Of a stretch of 64,000 nucleotides of DNA, positions 57,375-64,000 are shown piece after piece. The translations under genes and the position numbers were made by a program. The notes beneath the pieces are model-generated. The model saw nothing but the letters and a program-made list of their open reading frames with translations. It searched no databases and was not told the origin of the DNA. The stretch is from an uncultured Acidimicrobiales bacterium (GTDB lineage Bacteria > Actinomycetota > Acidimicrobiia > Acidimicrobiales > SZUA-35): the NCBI GenBank assembly GCA_937922045.1, contig CAKZXA010000076.1, positions 29,649 through 93,648 of the forward strand, read 5' to 3'. Each line of letters starts with the position of its first letter. The first letter of the stretch is position 1.

Positions 57375-58892
57375 ATGACCAACGCCTCCTTTGAACTTGA
57401 TGAAGTAACGGTCTCGGGTTTACAGCAGGCGATGGGATCAGGCGAGCGATCAGCACGTTCGATCACCCAGCTCTACCTGAGTCGCATCGAGAAACTGAAC
57501 CTCGCCGGACCTGCGTTGCGGGCCGTAATCGAAACCAATCCCGACGCGTTACAGATCGCTGATGCTCTGGACGCCGAGCGGGCTAGCGGCAATGTTCGGG
57601 GGCCCCTGCACGGCATCCCGGTGGCGCTTAAGGACAACATCGACACCCACGACGCGATGACGACGACCGCCGGATCTCTGGCCCTCGAAGGTTCGATTCC
57701 GCCCCAAGACGCCTTCATCGTGGAGCAGCTTCGGGCCGCAGGGGCGATAATCCTCGCCAAGCTCAACATGAGTGAGTGGGCGTATTTCCGTGGTGAACGA
57801 GCCACCAGCGGTTGGAGCGCACGGGGCGGCCAGTGCCGCAATCCCTATGCCCTCGACCACAACCCATGCGGTTCAAGCTCCGGATCGGCCGTGGCCGCGT
57901 CAGCGAACTTGGCGGCGCTCACGATCGGCACGGAAACATCGGGTTCAATCATGTGCCCCTCATCCACGAACGGCGTTGTTGGGATCAAGCCGACGGTTGG
58001 TCTCTGGAGTCGGTCGGGCATCATCCCGATCTCACACGTGCAAGACACCGCCGGTCCTCTGTGTCGAACAGTCGCCGATGCAGCCGCTCTGCTGGGGCCG
58101 CTCACCGGAGCGGACGCCAAAGACAGCGTTATCGCTGCGGGCCGGGGCAAGACGTACCGTGACTATGCGCAATTCCTAGACCCGGATGGACTACGTGGTG
58201 CACGCATCGGTGTAGCCCGCACCATTTCAGAATTCGACCCTCGTGTAATGCGCCTGTTCGATCAAGCAATCGGAGCGATGATTGAAGCAGGAGCCGTGCT
58301 CGTCGATCCGGTCGAGGTTCGTGACGGCCCATGGAACGCCGATAGCCGGTTGGCGATCATGGAATACGAGTTCAAGGCCGGTTTGAACACCTACCTCGCC
58401 TCCTTGGGCCCGCACGCTCCGGTGAAGAACCTGGCCGACATCATCGATTTCAACGAACGGCACGCCGATGTGGAGCTGCGCCACTTCGGGCAGGAGCGCC
58501 TGACCTGTTCGGACGTTCGCGGACCACTCACCGACGCGGCATACATCGAAGGCCGAGCAGCGATGATGCATTCGAGCCGGGAAGACGGTATCGACAAACT
58601 GATGCACGAACATCGCTTGGATGCCATCGTGGCCCCGACTACCGACCTTGCCTGGCCCACCGATCACATCAACGGCGACGCCTCGAACAGAGGCAGCTCG
58701 GCGGGGCTAGCAGCCGTCGCGGGCTACCCCTCCATCAGCGTGCCGATGGGTTTCGTCGACGGACTTCCGCTCGGTATCTCGTTTTTCGCTTCGGCATGGA
58801 GCGAACCGACGCTGCTCGCGGTTGCCTACGGCTACGAGCAGGCAACCAACCACCGTCGGCCGCCAACGTTTACGACAATCGATACCACGTAG
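57375..58892 (+). CDS. Amidase-signature-family hydrolase
   Basis: 505 residues. The Ser-cisSer-Lys catalytic triad is visible: Lys in GIPVALKDNIDTHDAMTTTA (near residue 90), the Gly/Ser-rich loop GSSSGSAVAASANLAALTIG near 172 and the nucleophile in TETSGSIMCPSSTNGVVGIK near 195. The length is typical. Such enzymes hydrolyse amides, nitrile-derived amides or aryl-acyl amides; the substrate is unknown, and there is no signal peptide, so it should act in the cytoplasm. Likely co-transcribed with the membrane protein just upstream. Confidence 0.92.
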   Translation: MTNASFELDEVTVSGLQQAMGSGERSARSITQLYLSRIEKLNLAGPALRAVIETNPDALQIADALDAERASGNVRGPLHGIPVALKDNIDTHDAMTTTAGSLALEGSIPPQDAFIVEQLRAAGAIILAKLNMSEWAYFRGERATSGWSARGGQCRNPYALDHNPCGSSSGSAVAASANLAALTIGTETSGSIMCPSSTNGVVGIKPTVGLWSRSGIIPISHVQDTAGPLCRTVADAAALLGPLTGADAKDSVIAAGRGKTYRDYAQFLDPDGLRGARIGVARTISEFDPRVMRLFDQAIGAMIEAGAVLVDPVEVRDGPWNADSRLAIMEYEFKAGLNTYLASLGPHAPVKNLADIIDFNERHADVELRHFGQERLTCSDVRGPLTDAAYIEGRAAMMHSSREDGIDKLMHEHRLDAIVAPTTDLAWPTDHINGDASNRGSSAGLAAVAGYPSISVPMGFVDGLPLGISFFASAWSEPTLLAVAYGYEQATNHRRPPTFTTIDTT

Positions 58893-58911
58893 CGCTAGGC
58901 CTAGGCGCGGC

Positions 58912-59919
58912 TCAAAGCTCGACCACCATCTTACCGGTATTGGCACCGGCGAGCAGTCCGATGAACGCATCGCCAGCGCTCTCGATTCCCTGCATCACGG
59001 TCTCCTCGGCCTTGATCGTGCCATCGACGAGCCAGCCGCCAACCTCACGGATGAAGTCGTCGCGTATAGAGGCGTGATCGCTGACGATGAATCCACGGAG
59101 GCTAAGGCGCTTGCCGATCGCAAGGCTCAGGTTGTTCGGACCAGGCGCCGGCTCGGTGTTGTTGTACATCGAGATGGCACCACACATCGCCACTCGCCCA
59201 TGCACATTCAGTGCATGGAGGGCAGCCTGCAGGTGGTCGCCACCGACGTTGTCGAAATACACATCGATGCCGTCGGGAGCGGCAGCGAGGAGCTGCTTGG
59301 CGACGGAGCCGGTCTTGTAGTTAAAGGCCGTGTCATAGCCGAGCTCTTCGGTGAGCCAAGCAACCTTCTCGTCAGAACCGGCAGAACCGACGACAAGCGA
59401 CGCACCCTTCACCTTGGCGAGCTGACCGACGAGTGAGCCGACAGCGCCTGCTGCGCCCGATACGAATACGGCATCACCTTCTTTGAACGCGGCCACATCG
59501 AGCAGCCCGGCGTAGGCGGTCATGCCGGGCATTCCGAGCACGCCGAGGTTGGCCGAGAGCGAGACACCGTCGACGCTTGCGGCGGGCTGAGCTTGCGACG
59601 CAGGCAACACCGCAATCTCACGCCAGCCGAGGCCGTGGACGACGTGGTCACCGACAGCGACGTCGGACGAGTTCGATTCGATCACTTCACCGACAGCGCC
59701 ACCATTGAGCGGCTCGCCGATCTGAAACGGCGGCACATACGACTTCACATCGTTCATTCGGCCCCGCATATACGGATCGACCGACATGAAGCGATTGGCG
59801 ACGACGATCTCCCCATCCTGAGCCGCAGGCACGTCGGCCTCGACCACTTCAAAATTCGCGGGAACGGGTGCCCCGTTCGGACGGGAGGCGAGATTGACGT
59901 GGCGTGCGCTACGGGTCAT
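58912..59919 (-). CDS. Medium-chain NADP-dependent oxidoreductase (alkenal/one reductase type)
   Basis: 335-residue zinc-free MDR protein: VNLASRPNGAPVPANFEVVE at the start, VDPYMRGRMNDVKSYVPPFQ (the family PYMRGRM motif, residues about 45-64), MPGMTAYAGLLDVAAFKEGD, the cofactor loop VSGAAGAVGSLVGQLAKVKG near 145-164 and YFDNVGGDHLQAALHALNVH. It reduces alpha,beta-unsaturated ketones or aldehydes with NADPH, like prostaglandin reductase and CurA-type enzymes. ATG 59919 fits the family start. Convergent with the amidase gene, so it is a separate transcript. Confidence 0.92.
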   Translation of the reverse strand: MTRSARHVNLASRPNGAPVPANFEVVEADVPAAQDGEIVVANRFMSVDPYMRGRMNDVKSYVPPFQIGEPLNGGAVGEVIESNSSDVAVGDHVVHGLGWREIAVLPASQAQPAASVDGVSLSANLGVLGMPGMTAYAGLLDVAAFKEGDAVFVSGAAGAVGSLVGQLAKVKGASLVVGSAGSDEKVAWLTEELGYDTAFNYKTGSVAKQLLAAAPDGIDVYFDNVGGDHLQAALHALNVHGRVAMCGAISMYNNTEPAPGPNNLSLAIGKRLSLRGFIVSDHASIRDDFIREVGGWLVDGTIKAEETVMQGIESAGDAFIGLLAGANTGKMVVEL

Positions 59920-60061
59920 GCCTAGACCATACCCAGACACCAGCTCCCCGAGTCCTAACCCTTCGAACGGCCCGCATCAGCTCGGTCGCCGCTCGATCTT
60001 CATCCTGACCAAAATCATTCACGAACCGAGTGGCGGCAGGCATTTATGAAGGCGCGCACCT

Positions 60062-60706
60062 CTACTCGTCTTTGAGTCTGATCGGGCCAACCTGCTCGGG
60101 TCGTCGAGCTATCGGAGCGATATCGGCATAGAACGCTCGGATCTCGTCCATATCGACTTGCTTGTCTCCGGTCAGGGTGATCGCTGGGCCAAAACCCCCG
60201 CGCTTACGGGCGTAATCGAGGAACGAAGGCACCACCGGAACATTTGCTTTCATGGCGATGCGATAGAAGCCTGACTTCCAATACTCGGTGCGGCTACGAG
60301 TGCCCTCCGGCGGAACAAGTAGGTGGAAAGATTCGCTCTGGCTGAACTGCTCAACCATTTGCTCTACCACGCCGCCTGGTGCGTCGCGGTTGACGGCGAT
60401 AGCTCCAACCGGTCTCGTCATCCAGCCAAGAGGGCCTTTGGTCCAGATGTCCTTCACCATCCAGTTGGCATTCAAGCCGACCGAATTGGCCAACAAGACA
60501 AGTAGCAGCCCATCGAGATTATGAGAGTGAGGAACCGCCAACGTGACGACACGTGGCTCCGCTGGAAGGTCGCCCTCGAACTCCCAGCCACCCAGGGCAC
60601 GTAAGCCAGCCCTCGCCACTCGCGAACGTACCGTCTTCGGGTTGAGTGACTGACACATCAACGCGGACCGTAGCAGCCAGAGCGGAATCTTGTCGCCATT
60701 TGCCAT
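60062..60706 (-). CDS. PlsC-like lysophospholipid acyltransferase-family protein
   Basis: 214 residues. The acyltransferase block I is present as VPHSHNLDGLLLVLLANSVG (an HSHNxD variant of the HX4D motif, near residue 60), KDIWTKGPLGWMTRPVGAIA covers block II, and VPPEGTRSRTEYWKSGFYRI is block III, near residue 132. ATG 60706 gives a sensible start. It would acylate a glycerophosphate or related acceptor at the membrane. Distinct from the AGPAT domain fused in the giant lipid synthase. Confidence 0.82.
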   Translation of the reverse strand: MANGDKIPLWLLRSALMCQSLNPKTVRSRVARAGLRALGGWEFEGDLPAEPRVVTLAVPHSHNLDGLLLVLLANSVGLNANWMVKDIWTKGPLGWMTRPVGAIAVNRDAPGGVVEQMVEQFSQSESFHLLVPPEGTRSRTEYWKSGFYRIAMKANVPVVPSFLDYARKRGGFGPAITLTGDKQVDMDEIRAFYADIAPIARRPEQVGPIRLKDE

Positions 60707-60832
60707 ATCAGGCCTACAGCGCTGGCCCGAAGAAGATCGCATCCGGAACCGAAAGTTCGCCACGTAGGGACAGTCTGAGGCCTCAGCAGCTTGAGTGGAT
60801 GACGATCAACCCGGTGCCACTAGAGTGTGTAG

Positions 60833-60849
60833 CCTACGAGTTGAGTAGG
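60833..60849. promoter_or_regulatory. Inverted repeat just upstream of the frameshifted TetR gene
   Basis: CCTAC (60833-60837) and GTAGG (60845-60849) are inverted arms 5 bases before the TetR-like start codon, between divergent genes. Possible autoregulatory operator, but short and unproven. Confidence 0.3.
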
Positions 60850-60853
60850 TGTC

Positions 60854-61449
60854 ATGATGCGCAAATCAAACGCAGACGTGGACCGCGTGAATCCACGGAC
60901 GCGCCGTGTCCGTAAGCTCATTCTCGATACCGCAACCGAGGTTCTCCTTGAGCAGGGCGCCTTCGACGTCACCGTATATCGCGTGGCCGAACGCGCCGAC
61001 GTCGCTCGCACAACCATCTACCGCCACTGGCCGACCAGGCCAGCCTCCTGCTCGCGTCGATCGACCACCTCACAGCGCCCCACTATGCGACCACGAGCGT
61101 TGGCAATCTGAGGAACGACCTGGAGGCCACGCTTGGCAACCTCCGCAAACGTCTGGCCAAACGAGATGTCCGTTCGGTCTTCGGCGGACTTGCCGCATAC
61201 GCCGGCGGCGAACAAGCCTTCGCCGATGCTCAACGTCGATTCATTGAGCACCTAACACAGCCCGTCGTTGACATTCTGGAAGCAAGTCGAGAGCGAGGAG
61301 AACTCGCACCTGAACTCGATCTTCGGATTGAAGCCGCTCTGCTCGTTGGCCCAATCCTCCATCAACACCTGCTTCTTCACAGCAAGGTTACCGATAGAGC
61401 GGTTTCGGTGACGATCGATCGATGGCTATCGAGCCAGGGCATTCACTAG
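60854..61449 (+). pseudogene. TetR-family regulator with a single-base frameshift
   Basis: The ATG 60854 frame encodes a normal TetR helix-turn-helix (LILDTATEVLLEQGAFDVTV, then RVAERADVARTTIYRHWPT) up to about 61036, then loses sense. From 61039 the frame one base earlier continues naturally (ASLLLASIDHLTAPHYATTS … ERGELAPELDLRIEAALLVG … TIDRWLSSQGIH) to TAG 61447-61449. One base appears missing near 61034-61039. Either the gene is freshly inactivated or the base was lost in sequencing. If corrected it is a full-length regulator of about 198 residues, divergent from the acyltransferase gene. Confidence 0.8.
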
Positions 61450-61501
61450 CCGTTCACCACAGATTGGACTCGCTGGTCGCCGAGTGTCAGGCTCTGATTC
61501 T

Positions 61502-62065
61502 ATGATCCAGTCAACCAAGACTCCGGTCGCCTTTGTCGATCCACGGGCCGAAGCCGGCGCACCAATCGAGGACTACAACCTCACCATCGACCTCACCGCC
61601 GGTCCGGCAACGGTTGGGTTGGTAGCGAACGGTTTCCCCGACTCCGAAAAGTTTCTCGACCTGATCAGTGATGCACTGCAGGCTCAACAGCCCCATATTT
61701 CGGTGCGCAGGTGGAACAAGCACAATGCCTCAGCCACGATCTCTGACGCCATGCTCGACGAGGTCGTGGCGGGTTGCGATGCAGTCATCGCCGCCTACGG
61801 CCATTGAGGCAGTTGCACCACCGGCACCGTGCGTGACGGCGTGAAGGCAGCGCGGCGAGGGGTACCCGCCGTGGCTTTGGTTACCACCGAATTTTGGGCA
61901 CAAGGCGACTTCATCGCACGCTCGGTTGGCATGCCCGACATTCCCCGAGTACAGCTGCCCCACCCCGTGGCCGGAAGCGGCACAAAGAATATGACGATGG
62001 TGGCCGCCCACATACTGCCCGGGATTCTCGATTCCCTGAACGGCAAGGCGGCCATCGATGGGTGA
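61502..62065 (+). CDS. UGSC-motif selenoprotein
   Basis: Reading the TGA at 61805-61807 as selenocysteine gives one 187-residue protein with Sec at position 102 in AAYGH-Sec-GSCTTGTVRDG, the U-G-S-C motif that names a known (seleno)protein family. Sequence on both sides is protein-like and in the same frame: NLTIDLTAGPATVGLVANGF before, VPAVALVTTEFWAQGDFIAR and MTMVAAHILPGILDSLNGKA after. The Sec-x-x-Cys pair implies redox chemistry; the biochemical role is unknown to me. ATG 61502 is used. Its end overlaps the next gene by 8 bases, so the pair is coupled. Confidence 0.88.
61805..61837 (+). promoter_or_regulatory. Possible SECIS hairpin after the UGSC Sec codon
   Basis: Downstream of the UGA, GCAC (61815-61818) pairs with GTGC (61829-61832) around a 10-base loop containing GG at 61823-61824, 16 bases after the UGA; outer G-U and G-C contacts with 61833-61837 could extend it. 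The stem is weaker than the one after the 11231 Sec codon, so this is a tentative SECIS. Confidence 0.4.
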
Positions 62066-63128
62066 ACTCTCCGCTGTCGACGAGGCTGCTGCGGTCGAGC
62101 TGCTACACGACCTGGGTTGCACTGATGGGTTGCCGGTGACCGTGCCAACGCCTCAACGGGTGCAGCGCATGGGGCTCGCCATGGGCTACGACGCCGACCT
62201 GGTGCTCGGCACGATGGGCCCAAACATGGGTGAGTGCACGGTCGAGAAGCTAGCGGTTGCCGCGGTCATGGCTGGCTGCGCCCCCGACCACGCTCCAGTG
62301 GTGCTGGCTGCAGCCCGAGCAGTGATGGACCCGAGGTTCGACCTCACCGAGATGCAAGCCACCACCCACGCCATCGCTCCGCTCATCGTGGTGAACGGGC
62401 CGGCACGCGACTGGTGCCAGATCCATGGCGGCTTCGGCGCACTGGGTCCGGGCCACCGAGCCAACGCCACAATTGGCCGAGCTTTGCGGCTAGCGATGAT
62501 CAATATAGGTGGTGGTCGGGCTGGCACATCGGACATGGCCCTGCTCGGACACCCCGGCAAGTTCACCATGTGCCTTGCTGAAGACGAACTCAACAGTCCG
62601 TTCGAGCCGATGCACACTGGGCGCGGCTTCGATCCGTCGCAGTCAACGGTCACGGTGATCGGTGTCGATTCGCCGCAGTCGGTGATGATCAACCTCGATG
62701 CCGACGACCCCACAAGCACAGACCGTTTGGTACAGTCGCTCGCCGCAGCGTTCGCCAATGTGACCACAAACAACGCGACCTTAGGCGGCGGACAGGCCGC
62801 GCTTGCGCTCAACCCCGACCATGCCACCTTCCTCGCTAGCCGGGGATGGACGCTCGCGCAGCTACGCGAGCGCGTCGTCGACGCGGCCGTGGTCGACCAT
62901 GATGTGCTGGCCGCCTCGGCCGGGTATTTGGACCGCCCGCCACGCCCCGACAATACGTACCGCTGTTTCGACGAGCCCGATGATCTACTGGTGTTCGTCG
63001 CTGGCGGCGGCGGCTTGTACTCCGTAGCATTTCCAAGCTGGTGCGCTGGCCCTCACCGCAATCAGGCGGTCACCGTCGAAATCGAAACCGGCCAAACCTG
63101 CGCTATCCCCGGCGCCGCAACCCTGTAA
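62058..63128 (+). CDS. Conserved partner of the UGSC selenoprotein, unknown function
   Basis: 356 residues, ATG overlapping the end of the selenoprotein gene. Distinct stretches: LLHDLGCTDGLPVTVPTPQR near residue 15, LGTMGPNMGECTVEKLAVAA (about 50-69), MAGCAPDHAPVVLAAARAVM and RDWCQIHGGFGALGPGHRAN near 115. Several conserved cysteines (CTD, GEC, AGC, DWC) could exchange electrons with the Sec protein. No signal peptide or membrane segment. I do not know its activity; the tight overlap says that it works with, or forms a complex with, the selenoprotein. Confidence 0.75.
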   Translation: MGELSAVDEAAAVELLHDLGCTDGLPVTVPTPQRVQRMGLAMGYDADLVLGTMGPNMGECTVEKLAVAAVMAGCAPDHAPVVLAAARAVMDPRFDLTEMQATTHAIAPLIVVNGPARDWCQIHGGFGALGPGHRANATIGRALRLAMINIGGGRAGTSDMALLGHPGKFTMCLAEDELNSPFEPMHTGRGFDPSQSTVTVIGVDSPQSVMINLDADDPTSTDRLVQSLAAAFANVTTNNATLGGGQAALALNPDHATFLASRGWTLAQLRERVVDAAVVDHDVLAASAGYLDRPPRPDNTYRCFDEPDDLLVFVAGGGGLYSVAFPSWCAGPHRNQAVTVEIETGQTCAIPGAATL

Positions 63129-63213
63129 CTCGGTCAGTGGGCTGATATCACCCCAGCTTGCGCTGATCCCCCGTCAGCTGGTACCGCCAGCGCCTCATAG
63201 GTAGGCTGCCGCA

Positions 63214-64000
63214 ATGCACGTAACTCGTAGCGACGAGCAGTGGAAGCTGCTCAGTGAAGTCGATCCAGACGTTCCGGTCGTGATGCTGAATCTGATCCGG
63301 TTTCGCGACACCGCCCTCGACGGCCATGGCTGCGACGGCATGACCGGCGAAGAGGCCTACGCCGAATACGGCCGACGGTTACGAGCGCTGGCGGCCGACT
63401 TTCCCGGCCGGCCCTTCTGGGTAGGCGATGCCGGACGGACCTATATCGGCCCCGATTCTGAGACCTGGGACATGGTGCTCCTTGTTGGCTATGAGTCGGT
63501 CTCGATCTTCCGCAGCATGCTCGCATCCGAGTCGTACCAGGAAGCGGCCCAAGCCCGGACCGCGGCCGTGGCCGATTCCCGTCTCGTTCTGATGCGACAG
63601 GCAGCCAGCATGGGCGATGCCATGAAGCAGTGGGCGGTCGGAACCGGAGAAGCTGATAGGGCGGAAGATCCGATCGTCATGCTGAACCTCATCCGCTACC
63701 AAGATGCTGCGCTCCCCGGACACACCTGCGATGGCATGAGCGGTGAAGAGGCCTACGCCGAATACGTTCGACGTCTCCAAGCCATGAACGACCACGATTT
63801 TCCGGGCACCATCATCTGGGATGGGCAGGGCGAGGCCACGATCATCGGCCCGGCTGATGAGAGCTGGGATCGCATCCTACTGATCGCCTACCCATCCATC
63901 GCCGACTTCCGTCGAATGGCCAACTCCACGATCTATGAGACTGCCGGTCCAGCTCGGACCGCCGCGGTGCTCGACTCCCGCCTCATCCTGACCCACCAGA
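63214..64000 (+). CDS. Tandem DUF1330-like protein, cut by the window end
   Basis: From ATG 63214 the frame is open to the last base (262 codons). It contains two similar modules of about 130 residues: PVVMLNLIRFRDTALDGHGC … MTGEEAYAEYGRRL … RTYIGPDSETWDMVLLVGYE, and IVMLNLIRYQDAALPGHTCD … MSGEEAYAEYVRRLQ … ATIIGPADESWDRILLIAYP. The pattern resembles the ferredoxin-like alpha/beta-barrel (dimeric) fold of DUF1330 proteins, here as an internal duplication. Function unknown; the 3' end is not in the window. Confidence 0.7.
   Translation, partial: MHVTRSDEQWKLLSEVDPDVPVVMLNLIRFRDTALDGHGCDGMTGEEAYAEYGRRLRALAADFPGRPFWVGDAGRTYIGPDSETWDMVLLVGYESVSIFRSMLASESYQEAAQARTAAVADSRLVLMRQAASMGDAMKQWAVGTGEADRAEDPIVMLNLIRYQDAALPGHTCDGMSGEEAYAEYVRRLQAMNDHDFPGTIIWDGQGEATIIGPADESWDRILLIAYPSIADFRRMANSTIYETAGPARTAAVLDSRLILTHQ

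Noticed and set aside
1..64000. tRNA, rRNA and CRISPR arrays
   Set aside because: No cloverleaf with a proper T-arm, no rRNA-like sequence and no regularly spaced repeats were seen on reading; a covariance-model scan would be needed to be certain about tRNAs.

Overview
This is about 64 kb of GC-rich, densely coding bacterial chromosome with many 4-base start/stop overlaps (ATGA). Gene content and protein style (GntR/IclR/TetR regulators, many coenzyme-A and aromatic catabolism genes, a PhyH/acyl-CoA dehydrogenase background, GTG/TTG starts) suggest a high-GC actinobacterium, possibly Acidimicrobiia-like. That placement is inference: the window has no rRNA, tRNA or other strong taxonomic marker, and no CRISPR array was seen. 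At least two genes need UGA read as selenocysteine, so the organism should carry selA/selB/selC/selD elsewhere.

Layout. 0-9 kb: two phytanoyl-CoA-dioxygenase-like genes, an NTF2-like protein, an SRPBCC protein, a membrane protein with a decayed tandem copy, an old-yellow-enzyme-type flavin reductase and a RecQ helicase. 9-10.9 kb: an IS110-family element with a structured upstream region that may encode a bridge RNA, next to an HxlR regulator remnant. 10.9-12.0 kb: a thioredoxin-fold selenoprotein with a U-G-C active site. 12.1-28.7 kb: a complete PUFA-synthase-like secondary lipid cluster: a divergent TetR regulator with a palindromic operator, a PfaD-type enoyl reductase, a KS-AT-ACP-KR megasynthase with a single ACP, a 2762-residue KS-CLF-AT-4xhotdog-AGPAT-PKS-type-DH megasynthase, and a PPTase. 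It abuts a thiolase 3' remnant. 28.9-34.5 kb: acyl-CoA dehydrogenase, FAD amine-oxidase-like protein and small or membrane proteins, including a 59-residue ORF.

34.7-43.3 kb: a protocatechuate 4,5-cleavage regulon (ligJ and ligC divergent from ligU, ligI, gntR, pobA, ligA, ligB and a luciferase-like monooxygenase) around a 26-bp palindromic operator. It would take 4-hydroxybenzoate to 4-carboxy-4-hydroxy-2-oxoadipate; the final aldolase (LigK) is not seen. 43.3-54.1 kb: one long minus-strand operon, divergent from an IclR regulator. In transcription order it has two extradiol dioxygenases, a histidine phosphatase, a two-subunit PEP-synthase-derived phosphotransferase resembling phenylphosphate synthase / 4-methylbenzyl phosphate synthase, a Rieske oxygenase, then the lower meta-cleavage enzymes (hydratase, tautomerase, acylating acetaldehyde dehydrogenase, hydroxy-oxovalerate aldolase) and a HAD protein. 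I read it as a 'phosphorylate, oxygenate, dephosphorylate, ring-cleave' route for a phenolic compound.

55-64 kb: a second HAD and hydratase pair, a DUF2306 membrane protein, an amidase, an MDR reductase, an acyltransferase, a frameshifted TetR gene, a UGSC-motif selenoprotein overlapping a conserved partner gene, and a tandem DUF1330-like protein running off the end.
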